Source: Dactylonectria macrodidyma
Lineage: Eukaryota > Ascomycota > Sordariomycetes > Hypocreales > Nectriaceae
Direction: 5' to 3'
Assembly (NCBI GenBank): GCA_020744425.1
Contig: JAGMUV010000038.1
Location: forward strand, 434,001-498,000
DNA: 64,000 nucleotides
The position numbers and the translations under genes were made by a program. This document shows positions 54,592 to 64,000 of this stretch, piece after piece. The notes below the pieces were generated by a model. The model was not told where the DNA came from and did no database searches. It was given only the letters and a program-made list of their open reading frames with translations. Each line of letters starts with the position of its first letter. The first letter of the stretch is position 1.

Positions 54592-56402
54592 CTACCAGTC
54601 TAAGCTAGGTGCTAAAGAGGAAAACATATCAATTGCCTCAGCCCTCCAAATGTCTTGTTGCAGTGAGACTCCATTCTCAGCGCTAAAAACCAGGTTTCTT
54701 GGGTTGTCCCGGGAGTATACTGGCCACTTTACTTTCAAATCGGACACTGCTTAACATTAGCCGGCTTTCTTTAAAAACAGGCGCTTTCTCCAAAGCACTC
54801 AATGGTAGGAATAATTAACTATGGCAGGGAAGACTTACCATAGTGAAAGTTAGGTGATCCTGTAACCACGAAGCTGATCCACATACGACTCATAATTTCA
54901 GCTAGCTTCAAATACTTCTGCCTCTTCTTAGGCTCAGAAGGGAAAGGGTCGGTATCCCAACCAACGGCTTTGGTATTAGCAAAGGTAAATGGAATTTCCT
55001 GAAAGTGAGCCACGCCGAGTGTTTCGAGGTCCAGGTTGGCAGGCGGAGTGTCAAAGAAATAACTATAGCTTGGCGTGCGGTAATCAGCCCACTTCTGGTT
55101 GGCGAATCGTCGACCAGCCGTAAAGAGAGCGTCTCCAAGCCAGAGGCTTGTCTTTCCATACTGAGCTCCTAGCTGTGGGCCTGGATTAGACAGAATTGTT
55201 CCCAAGCCTGCAGGAGAGGGCCTATCGACTTCCATCTGATACAACGTGGACCAATTGGCCAAGGCTGCTTCTTCCACGGGTCGCCCAAGAAGTCCCTTGA
55301 CGGACGCCAAAAACTCATCATCAGAGTTTACTGTTAAACCAAGTAGCTGCGTAAAAGACGTGCCTTCATTTCGGTTAGACCCAGTCAGGAGAGGAACTTT
55401 AACGAACGATCCCGACTCGAGAAGACGTGAGCCAGTTGACGTAAAAAGCTCACCATCGACGACCCAGGCCGTAGGAAGCATCTGACTGACTCTTCTCAGC
55501 GCCTCGGCGGGAACAGCACGCAGACATGATAGCTGATCTTTCGCCTCAGTACAGCCCGTTTCCTCTAGTACTTTGTTCGAGTAGGCCTCCGTCTCAGTTG
55601 CGTTGCGATATGAAGACGATGATAGAGGACCTCCGCTTTGCGCAATAGCGCCGCTGAAAAGCCCCTTGTCCCGACCTCCATAAGCGATGAGGTGCTGACC
55701 GACAGAAGAAGCGCCTGCAGATTCCCCAGCAATAGTGACTCGCGAAGCATCGCCGCCGAAATATGCGATGTTTTCCTGGACCCATCGAAGCGCCTGGCGT
55801 TGGTCGTGGATGAAGACATTCGGTGGCCCAGCCTTTGCTGCAGCCGGCCCGTTCATCATGCCAAAAACGCCCAGGCGGTAATTAAAACTGACAAAGATGA
55901 TAGGCGTGCCCATCTGAACTGACGTCTCGACTAAAAATGAGCCATTGTATCTGGGATCCCCTGCGCTACCCTCAACCCAGGCGCCGCCGTGAATCCAGGC
56001 AAAGACCGGAAGCTTGCGAGACTTGTTGATGCCAGACGGACGGATGATGTTAATCTGGAGGCAATCCTCGCTCATGGGCGCAGACGTGTTCTGGCTGAAT
56101 CCTACGAGTCCAGCAGAGTTGCCCAAACACAACGGTCCATATGACTTGGCTGATTTGATCCCCTTCCAAGGCTTTGGTGGCTGAGGCAAGCTAAATCGAA
56201 GGTTTCCGGTCGGGCTCGCTGCGAATGGTACGCCGAGGAATGCATCTTGATGGCGGACTGAGTCATATGAGCCTGCTAATGTTCCATTTCTGATATTGAC
56301 AATGGGAGTGGAAATGTGTGTTGTTGGAGTAGCCCAAGAAAGTGGTGCAAGGAAAGGGAGAGCCCACAGTATGTGGAAAATGAGCTTCAGAGCACGCTGC
56401 AT
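54592..56402 (-). CDS. Secreted type-B carboxylesterase/lipase, 572 aa
   Basis: Two exons, 56402-54839 and 54746-54592, with a 92-nt intron (GTAAGT...AAGCAG). Stopping at the unspliced TAG would lose the conserved C-terminus; splicing gives VKWPVYSRDNPRNLVF and DIWRAEAID, as in the family. Residues 1-24 are a signal peptide (LIFHILWALPFLAPLSWATP). Carboxylesterase family (PF00135): EDCLQINIIRP, FAWIHGGAWVEGS (oxyanion hole), and a catalytic triad of Ser228 (GESAGASS), Glu346 (GSNRNEGTS) and His466 (GVAHFQEIPF). Several N-glycosylation sequons (NGT, NTS, NGS). It should be an extracellular esterase; the substrate (lipid, plant ester or xenobiotic) is not predictable. No defects. Confidence 0.92.
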
Positions 56403-56975
56403 TTTAGCAGTATTTAGACTGGTTAAAGTATATAGAGATAGATGCCCAAGTGTGAGGAGTTGAGGACCTTGACTTTAAGGAGTCGTGCTGCATTTATATA
56501 ATTACGGCAAGCTAAACTACAAAATCGCAAAGCGGCAGATGACAACGGACAACGGAAAAGTGCGAAGTGCGCGCCCTTACAAATCAGCCTCGACATGTAA
56601 AAAGATCCGAACACAGATGCGACCGCTATTTAGATTAGCTTGATCCAAAAGTTCCACAAACGCAATATCAGGAAATTGCGGCATAGGCTACCTCCACCTT
56701 ACCTCAGACATTAATCAGCATCAGTCGCCCCACTGCCAAATTTCCATCAATTACAGTATTTCCTATTTTAGCTTTAAAAGGAAACCTAGGCATGCATAAG
56801 GACATAGCACATGACAATAAGACCACGATACTCGCATCTTAGGACTGTAGTTAATTAAGACCATGAGTAGAATGAACTGGTCATGATACATATCCTTCAA
56901 TACATTTTGAACAAGGTGTGTGTGTTTGTGTGTTTCTCTTTCTGGCCATCAACCAGTCTCCATCTCTTCGAAACA
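56403..56975. other. Esterase upstream region
   Basis: Promoter side of the minus-strand esterase; TATATAGAGATAG is present near 56429. Otherwise AT-rich without features. Confidence 0.4.
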
Positions 56976-57402
56976 ATGATTTCATCAGTTAGTTCTCAAC
57001 AACCAGATTTGTCATAACCAAATTACAAGGCTAATCTTAATCTTGCACTTCAGGCCCTTCAAGATAAACCAAAACTAAGTATCCCACGCGCCGCAGAGAT
57101 CTATACAGTCAATCGTAATAACTTACGTCGCCGCCAGCAAGGGGTTTAATCTCGATGCGATACTCTGCCTGACTCACGGAAGCTATCTGACCTAGAAAAA
57201 GAGACTCTTCTTGAGTTTATTATCGACCTAGATTCGCGAGGATATCCCCCGCGACTGCGTGGTATTGAAGAAATGGCTACTCGACTGCTTAATAACCGCG
57301 ATGCATCACTAGTTGACAAGCGATGGGCTATTAATTTCATTAAGCAGCAACCAGACCTTAAGACGTGTTTTCAGCGGAGGATATACAACAGATTTAAATA
57401 CA
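56976..57402 (+). pseudogene. pogo/Fot-like transposase 5' fragment with two nonsense codons
   Basis: From ATG 56976 the frame reads an N-terminal psq-type HTH (LALQALQDKPKLSIPRAAEI, YTVNRNNLRRRQQGV) and a CENP-B-like region (DLEKETLLEFIIDLDSRGYP, LVDKRWAINFIKQQPDLKTC). TAA at 57015-57017 and TAA at 57147-57149 interrupt it in frame; both fit CAA to TAA. Similarity ends near 57402, so the DDE core is gone. Confidence 0.8.
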
Positions 57403-57927
57403 AGAGAACCCTGCATATATCTCACTCGATACCACCCACTCGGCTTGTAACCCTGTCTTAGTGCTACTGTGATCTGTCGTCCGAGATAGACCCCAGTTAA
57501 ATTGCGGCTCAGTGAGTTTTCCTGGCTGACCGCGTCGGTCACTCCGGACGTTGAGCGCTACCACTCCAGAGCCAGGATGAATGGATCTCCATGCGCAACA
57601 GAGTGGTTCTGGTCCAATGAAAAAGAATACACTGCTGCGAGTTTCAGTCACCACCTCAGCCGAGTCCAGACTAGGTGGCATCTAGTTCATGGGCAACAGC
57701 GGTTCCGGGCGCAACTGAGGCCTTGCATGAATAACGGACAAACATGGAACTTATGCAACGCTACCCGAAGGACTGTATCGCCTTGGGTTCTCGGTAAGAA
57801 GCTCTGAGGGAGATATCACCACGGCCGTATTAAACCCCTCCTGGAGTCAGAGTAATTCATTCATACTCATTAGAGCTAATTTATCCATCCGTCATGGCCT
57901 TAATCGACCAGGTTGCGGACCCCGGAT
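57403..57927. other. Intergenic, nothing recognised
   Basis: Short frames without domains; follows the truncated transposase and precedes the 3' end of the dehydrogenase gene. Confidence 0.4.
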
Positions 57928-58744
57928 TTACCACGGGAGGACCTCACCCCGCTTGGCCAAGAACTGATTCACCTCGTCGTCCCTATCACCCCTCACAATC
58001 TCCGTTATCCCCTGGGCACTAGTCTCCGAAGACTCTGCCCCTCGGTCAATCTTGCTCTGCTTATCCTCCCCGGTCAAGTTGGTGACCACGAACCCAGGGC
58101 AAAACGACCAGACCTTCGCTGGGTGCTCCCATTCCTTGTACTTATAGGCCTGAATTCCGGTAACCATGTTCAGCGCCGCTTTGCTGACGCGGTACGTCTC
58201 TCCCGTAACCTGTGTATATGGGGACGAGTGATCGTTCCGCACCGTGATGGAGCCGAGGACCGAGGAGACGTTGATGATCCGAGGATCGCGGGACTTCCGC
58301 AGCAGATGCTCCAGGGCCTGGGTCAGGAGCATGGTGCTGAAGACGTTGGTGTCGAAGACGGTGTGGAAATTCTCTCGCGAGACCTCTTCCTTGCCTGAAA
58401 TGCCGGCGTTATTGACGAGTACGTCGAGGACGCCAAAGTCAGACTCTAGTTTCTGCGCGGCAGCCTTGATGGACTCGTCGGAGGTGATATCGAGCTCAAG
58501 GAAGCTGAGTGTGCCGGCAGGCTTACGTGCCTGGATCTCGTTGAGAGCTGCAAGGCCCTTGACGCTGGAACGGGCACCCATGATGATGTGGTTGTCTGGC
58601 GAGTCATTGGCGAGGGCGTAGGAGGTGTCATAGCCAATGCCGGAGTTGGCGCCTGGGAAAGCTAAGAGTAAGCCAACAGAAAATTGACACTTGACGAAAG
58701 TGATACTGACCAGTGATGAGAATGATCCTCTTGTTGGGTGCCAT
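57928..58744 (-). CDS. Short-chain dehydrogenase/reductase (carbonyl reductase-like), 252 aa
   Basis: Two exons, 58744-58711 (34 nt) and 58652-57928, with a 58-nt intron; the small first exon completes the cofactor motif. Classical SDR features: TGANSGIG at residues 11-18 (Rossmann nucleotide binding), ELDITSDES, NNAG at 92-95, and a catalytic set of Ser at 141-142 (INVSSVLG), Tyr165 and Lys169 (YRVSK), then a CPGFVVTN segment. Length is normal. It should be a cytosolic NAD(P)H-dependent oxidoreductase; the substrate is unknown. No secondary-metabolite core gene is nearby. Intact. Confidence 0.92.
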
Positions 58745-58907
58745 GATAATGTAATTGGGTGCTGATTCGGGCTGAGCAGAAATTGATGGAGAGAGCAGGT
58801 TCGAAGACTGTTGCGGTTGGAATGTGCATTCGGTAACTCAGGGGATGATGCTGTCTGGTTTTATACACTTTTATAGCGAGATAGGAATCCAGTCTCGCCA
58901 TACCACG

Positions 58908-59484
58908 TGGTTTTGCGTGACTGCGCACCTCTACGGGCTGGATGTCCGAGGTTGAGAGTCGATTATGGACTGGCGGACCATCTTCGTCCGCGTGAGATGT
59001 CGTAGGCTAGTCTACTTCTGGTAAGTTACCTGGCCGGACCAGTGTTTTAACGCAGTAGTTGCTCGTAGTTCAGCTTTGTGGTGTCGTCTGCGGCAAAGTA
59101 AAAGCTTGATTATAATTACCGGGCTCGAAGATCCGCTGATCAGTTAGTACCTGGAAGTATTGTATTAGTACATTACCGCTGGTTCTTATCCAAATGGCAA
59201 GATACGCCGTTGCATCAGCAAATAAACAAACCAATGTCCTCTCGGAGACTATGGCTCAAGCTGTCATCGAGCCTTGAGCACAGGAACAGAGCAGCAAACT
59301 CCACGGCATGGAGACTTCTCAGGAGTCATGGGCGGCAGCGATTTGGGTACGTTCGCACGGTAGTCAGCACTCTCGGCCTGGTGCCCCCCAGACATTGAAA
59401 GAATGGAAGAGGAGCGTTCTAGTGGAGCTAAGTTTGGAAGTGAAGGAACGCTTTGTCATAAGGCCGAGTCGAGACCAAGTCTGT
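58908..59484 (+). repeat. Repeat R2, copy 1 (uninterrupted)
   Basis: 58908-59189 matches 61908-62230, and 59195-59484 matches 63716-64000, both in the same orientation. Here the halves are continuous across GGTTCTTATCCAAATGGCAA. No coding content is convincing. Element type unknown. Confidence 0.75.
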
Positions 59485-59485
59485 C

Positions 59486-60154
59486 CGTATCTCAAACTCC
59501 GCTAAGAACTCTCCCGACGCCGGCTCGGGCTTAGGCGCTCTACCCCTAAAACGTCATGTGGCTTGAGATTAAGCTCGAGAGTCGGCGAGAAGGTTTCGCC
59601 GGTTGCGAAACGGGGAAGCTTCTGGGTTCTGAAAAAGCCCGACGGCACTTGACTGCCGAGTTACCCTGCCGCACGCAATAGGTACAATCTGGAAGAAAAG
59701 ACTCGGCCCTTGTTAATTCGGCGTAATGAGACGTAAACTGAGAAAATCTCAGGGTCTTAGGTGTGGACCTTGAAGAGCTAGCTATGCTAAAAAGAGGGAC
59801 ACGCTTATTCGGAAGATATCCATAGCCTGGGTGGGGACTCGCCGATCTGGTTGTTCCCTGCGCACGGACGGTCTTGGGTGCGTATTGCGCGTATCAAGAC
59901 GTATAACAACGTATTCGCCAAATTGTGGTGGATCCTAACGGGTCCTGGACTTTGGCGGCGTCATTGGATTGGTCCAAGGTCAAGCCGTCTTAGCCCCGTT
60001 TTGCTACATCCTTAGCCCAAACTTAATTTTAACACTACTTATTCTAGGCCTTGGACCCGCGAGGAGCGTATTCTTCGTATAGCCCGCTTACTTCTTCTTT
60101 GACACGTCTGTCTCTACCTACAGCCTGTAGTTGTTCCACGCGGCTCTCAGTTCC
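59486..60154. other. Upstream region of second Zn2Cys6 gene
   Basis: No gene. Pyrimidine-rich and TTCTTC-containing sequence at 60060-60130 could be a leader. GC-rich words with inverted symmetry at 59500-59600 were not resolved. Confidence 0.4.
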
Positions 60155-61410
60155 ATGAATGAGAATACCCCACCTACTGACCAAGGTGGTAAAGTCGTCC
60201 ACCGAAGGGCCCATAGAAAGTCACGTCATGGATGCACGTTCTGCAAAAAAAGGAGGATCAAGGTAACGAACGCCTAACCCGGCAGTCGAGTCGACCTGCG
60301 TTCCAAAATGATTCAAGCTAATTCTTTGGTCCAAATCTCCAGTGCGATGAGCAAAAGCCGGCTTGCACCAACTGCGTCAGGCGATCGCTGGTGTGCAGTC
60401 TTGGCACAAACCAGAGCACTGCTTCCAGCCCAGCTTCGACGGCGTGTGTGGCAGCATCCGTCCGGTGCTGTGCAACCAGTCTAGATGTGGGGGATTTTGA
60501 GCTGTTTCATCATTTTTGCCATGTCACATCTAAGAGTTTCAGTAACGAGCAAGCCACCCAATACTTCTGGAGCGTTACAGTCCCGAGGCTGTCTTTTAGA
60601 CACCAGTTTCTTCTCCACGCAGTCATTACTCTAGGCGCGTTGCACCTACGTCACATGAAGTACCAGCTTGAGAGAGACATGCCTGCTGGCCTGTTGGACA
60701 AGGCTAATGTGCATTGGGAAGAGGCCCTGAGGCTTGCCTCGCCGCTTCTCTCACGCGTCACTGAGTCAAACTGTGCCGCACTCTATCTCTTTGCAACAAT
60801 AACTTGCTTGCATACATTTGCCCTCGGCCCATGCCCAGGAGAGCTGCTTATATTCAACCAGAATGGCCCATCGCACTGGCTGACACTTTTTCGCGGACTT
60901 CGGTCAATCGAGCAAGCATGTGACTTCGCAAGTGTCCAGAACGAGGAGCTGCACCCAATATTCCCGCTCTCTGGCTTAGAGTTGAACAAAGTTCCAGTCA
61001 AAGCCCTCGATCCATCCGTCCAAGAAGCTCTAGAGGCTTTAGCATCCTTCATAGATATCAACGTCACGAAGGATGACGAGCGGTGCGAGAGCCTGGTGGA
61101 AGCTCTCACGCTTCTGCGTAGGTGCTACACAGTGGTGCATGACGAACCAGCGCAAGTCTCGGCTTACACAGTCTTCAGCTGGTTACATCGTGTATCGGAT
61201 CATTACCTGAAACTGGTACAGGCCACTGACCCAGTGGCGCTGCTACTCTTTTCATACTTTGTGGTGTTGATCAAGCGATTGGAGTGTGCCTGGATGGTAA
61301 AAGATTGGCCTACACATCTCATGTCAGAAATCTACGCTTGCATGCCACTTGCGAAACGTTTCTGGCTGAGCTGGCCTATGGAGCAAGTCGGCTGGCTGCC
61401 GGCTGAATGA
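60155..61410 (+). CDS. Zn(II)2Cys6 transcription factor, 391 aa
   Basis: Two exons, 60155-60262 and 60343-61410, with an 80-nt phase-0 intron inside the DNA-binding cluster. The product has C27-TF-C30-KKRRIK-C37-DEQKPA-C44-TN-C47-VRRSLV-C54, a perfect binuclear zinc cluster, preceded by a basic RRAHRKSRHG segment. The rest is a helical fungal-specific domain (probably PF11951): DFELFHHFCHVTSKSF, FRHQFLLHAVITLGALHLRH, and ALYLFATITCLHTFALGPC typical of the family. Nuclear regulator of unknown targets. The neighbouring SDR, 1.4 kb upstream and on the other strand, is a possible target. Complete. Confidence 0.9.
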
Positions 61411-61907
61411 GTACAGCAACCGTGGTATAGACTATCTTGTAATTTGTTGTTTTTTTCTGACAAAAAGGAGAAGAGAAGACACTTCTACATGCGTCCACGC
61501 CTCATTTGTTCATAATGTTGTCTTGATAGAAGCTGTTCCTTGCATAGGTCAAACCCTACTGGTAGGATTCACCACAAGTATCGTGACCCGAAGGAAGGGT
61601 TTAACATGAAGCATGGGTGAGGAGGGTTTATCTCGCTTGAGGCTAGAAGTTGCGTGACGTCACACCATGTCTTTTTTCCAGTCCAAGAGGAGTTCCCACT
61701 AATCAGGATCAGAATTTATGGGCCGAGATCGACGCCTTGGCACAGCGTATTCAATACGTGATGATGAGTCCTTGACAATTTCTGCCTCGGGATGCCCGTG
61801 ACCTGCTGTTATTGATCAACTGCCTGCTAGCGCGTGCGGAATCACCACCGGAGACAGTTCTTGATGATGAACAACGTAACTTTCATGAAGCCAGATTTAA
61901 AGCCTCG
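61411..61907. other. Intergenic with a coding-like fragment
   Basis: 61797-61992 reads RDARDLLLLINCLLARAES and FHEARFKASWVLRDYAPLR, which looks like decayed coding sequence and runs into repeat R2. I do not recognise it. A TGACGTCA palindrome lies near 61657. Confidence 0.35.
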
Positions 61908-62230
61908 TGGGTTTTGCGTGACTACGCACCTCTACGGGTTGGATGCGAAAGCACAAAACCACAAGTTTTCATGTCCTGTTAGAGCTCACCCCGAGGCCGA
62001 GAGTCGATCATGGACTGGCGGACTATCTTCGTCCGTGTGAAATGTTCCAGCCTAATCTAGCTCTGATGGGTTACCTGGTCGGACCGGACGCTAAACGTAG
62101 TAGTTACTCGTAGTTCAGTTTTGTGGTGTCTTCTGCGGCAAAGTAAAAGCTTGATTATAAATGCCGGGCTCAAAGACCCGCTGACTAGCACCTGGAAGTA
62201 CTGTATTGGTGCACTATGGCTGGTTCTTAT
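61908..62230 (+). repeat. Repeat R2, copy 2, left half
   Basis: Matches 58908-59189 and stops at GGTTCTTAT; the right half resumes at 63716. The intervening 1.5 kb is inserted DNA. It contains about 40 bp (near 61935-61975) absent from copy 1. Confidence 0.75.
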
Positions 62231-62968
62231 GTACTAGTGCGCGCCCAACGCACCCCTAGCCGCCTTTTGTCCCCGTATACCTAAGGGTGCGGCACTTCTG
62301 CTTATAAATTATAGGTCTAAGTTATAACGTTAGGCTTTATAAAAGGATTATAGAGTGTCTATTGACTGACCGTGGGCTCCAGAGTAACTGCAATACCTTA
62401 TCTATCAGTCCTTTCGCGACGCAAGTGGCATTCCGTCCCTGACCTGTTGTTCGACGGTAGCCTCCTTTTCGAGGCGTCCCGGGGTAGGCTCGACATCGTT
62501 TATGGTCGCGGGAACGCCAGTTCCGCTATTATTCTCGTATACCGGTGACTACTAGGGCCCGTCCTTTCCGAGGAGTGTCGAGGCGGCTTTGCCGGAAGGA
62601 CCGGTCACGAGGGGGCAAACGTGAGCAGCGATGCCGATAGATAGGTAGAAGCAAGACATATTGATTCGGAAGGGAACATACAGCTGAAATCCCTAGCGTT
62701 ACAGTAAGTTACTTCCCACAAAAGCGATGTAACAGCGAGGCTACCTCCGCGCTAGACTACTAGTGAGGCGCTATACGAGGACATAGTTGAAAGAGATATC
62801 ATCTAGAGAGGTATTTCGGTTGGATGGTAGGTAGGTTTTTGTTCGCCCGGGAAGACACACCCAAGAGGGCCTTTGCACTAAGCTGTTTCCGTTTCATACA
62901 GAGCTTCCATAAATCACCTAAAGCCCCACAATTTCCACTTTGAATGACTGGTCCATCTGATGTATGCC

Positions 62969-63036
62969 GTGACAAGCCTGCTTGAAGGCCAATTTCTGCA
63001 AGTGTTCAGCATCCTATCCTCAGCAGCTGAAGCGCG
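62969..63036 (-). mobile_element. LINE (Tad-like) 3' fragment
   Basis: Third copy of the block seen at 5747-5818 and, on the opposite strand, 30248-30330. Confidence 0.6.
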
Positions 63037-63468
63037 GTCTGTCAAAATTAGACGGTTTCTATAGGTCCGTGAGTGGTTCTCATACCGCCGCTTAATAAAG
63101 ATATCTCTGCTAGGTGATTGGCGCGGTGGCGTACGTCCTCGTTAAAGAGGGCCTCCTTCACTAGCCAACAACCACACCGTCACAATGTGATACCGCGACA
63201 TCATGCCACCGCCTCGGCCACCGGCACAGGACTAATTACGGAGATTTGAGGCCGATCAGGTTGCCATCTCTGGTAGATGGCGGCTGAAAAGGCGCAAGTA
63301 CGGAGTCGCAACCGAGCCCCAAGCTGTCCCTTGGCTAACAGCGTTTAGCCACCGCGCACTTCGTCGTCGGGCCCTGAAACATGTCGCACGACACGATTGT
63401 TTGGATGACTGAACAACGATCGGGAAGAAGATCCCCTGTGAATCGGGCAACGAAAGACTCTTGATTTC

Positions 63469-63602
63469 CTATCTAAAGGAGCGACGAAGGTCGGTCTTTT
63501 ATACCTATGTTCAATCTGCCGATATCATAGGCAGCAGGCTGCTGCCTGATGCTAGTTGTGGTCGTTCACTCTCATCGTGAACTTGTTCACGATGATCGTG
63601 AT
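63469..63602 (-). repeat. LTR-like segment with TATA box, copy 2
   Basis: Inverted partner of 26599-26735, keeping the CATCGTGAAC/GTTCACGATG palindrome and the TATAAAAGACC box (minus strand). Confidence 0.5.
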
Positions 63603-63715
63603 TCTTGCCTCATTTTGTGAGCGAGCGACTTGATATTGACAAAACATAACCACCGATAACCGATTTTGTCCCTTTCGGCCCATCACAACCTGCGTCGATA
63701 TGAACTTGCAGAAAT

Positions 63716-64000
63716 TGGCAAGATACGCCTTGCATCGGCAAACAAACCAGTGTCATCTCGGGGATTATGGCTCAAGGTGTCATTAAGCATTAAGCACAGG
63801 AACAGAGCAGCGAACGCCACGACATGGAAACTTCTCAGGAGTCATGGGCGGCGGCGATTTCGGGTATGTTCCTATAGTAGTCAGCACTCTCGGCCTGGTG
63901 CTCGCCAGACCTTGAAAGAATGGAAGAAGAGCTTTCTGGTGGCGTTAAATTTGTATGTGACGGAGCGCTTTGTCATAAAGCCGAGTCGAGACCAAGTCCC
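63716..64000 (+). repeat. Repeat R2, copy 2, right half
   Basis: Matches 59195-59484 up to the window edge (ATTGAAAGAATGGAAGA-like and CGAGTCGAGACCAAGTC blocks). It probably continues beyond the window. Confidence 0.75.

Larger units (their letters stand above)
62231..63715. other. About 1.5 kb inserted into repeat R2
   Basis: Mixed content: AT-rich, probably mutated DNA (62300-62360), unrecognised GC-rich sequence, a LINE 3' fragment (62969-63036) and an LTR-like segment (63469-63602). No open frame with a domain. The exact ends were not resolved, so it may be a decayed retroelement or a composite of several insertions. Confidence 0.5.

Noticed and set aside
46194..61410. Secondary-metabolite gene cluster (two Zn2Cys6 factors, SDR, esterase)
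   Set aside because: No polyketide synthase, peptide synthetase, terpene cyclase or P450 gene lies in the window, and the genes are separated by transposon debris.

Overview
The window reads as accessory, transposon-rich DNA of a filamentous ascomycete (Pezizomycotina). The evidence is short 42-92 nt GT/AG introns with CTAAC/CTGAC branch sites, HET and HeLo incompatibility domains, Zn(II)2Cys6 regulators, and many fungal transposon types (hAT, pogo/Fot-like, MULE, Helitron, Tad-like LINE, solo LTRs, MITEs). A Fusarium-like Sordariomycete is a reasonable guess, but the sequence alone does not settle the species.

Layout. 1-5.7 kb: a hAT pseudogene, a deleted Helitron and hAT/MITE debris. 6-10 kb: a long repeat carrying a MITE, then a HET-domain gene. 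10.5-14.2 kb: a complete pogo-type element with 68-bp inverted repeats whose transposase is split by a solo LTR, beside a second deleted Helitron. 14.5-16 kb: a zinc-finger/DUF3883 nuclease-like gene. 18-20.7 kb: nested LTRs and MITEs and a second copy of the long repeat. 21.8-23.7 kb: a HeLo-domain (HET-S-like) gene. 24.4-27.3 kb: Helitron and integrase wreckage and small LTRs. 28.5-33.1 kb: an alpha/beta-hydrolase-like gene cut by a LINE, then a hAT pseudogene. 36.2-37.6 kb: a predicted secreted cysteine-rich gene built from a 130-bp exon-intron unit repeated in tandem. 38.3-45.8 kb: a hAT with an intact 809-aa transposase abutting a broken Helitron. 46.2-61.4 kb: the most gene-like part, with two Zn2Cys6 regulators, a secreted carboxylesterase, a short-chain dehydrogenase, a coiled-coil protein and a GH64 glucanase pseudogene among MULE, hAT, LINE and Fot relics. 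58.9-64 kb: a repeat present twice, the second copy split by about 1.5 kb.

The most unusual locus is the array gene at 36,181-37,594. Eleven predicted exons join in frame (34, 146, eight of 81, and 57 nt with the stop). Eight exons each encode a 27-residue, six-cysteine module and are separated by 49-nt introns identical as read. Every repeated exon starts and ends in phase 0, so modules can be gained, lost or skipped without breaking the frame. Behind a signal peptide this gives a 294-aa protein with about 20% cysteine.

Most dead transposon genes here carry single nonsense codons explained by C-to-T (or G-to-A) changes, often CAA/CAG to TAA/TAG. This fits past RIP-like mutation, while the near-identical array and the intact hAT look younger.
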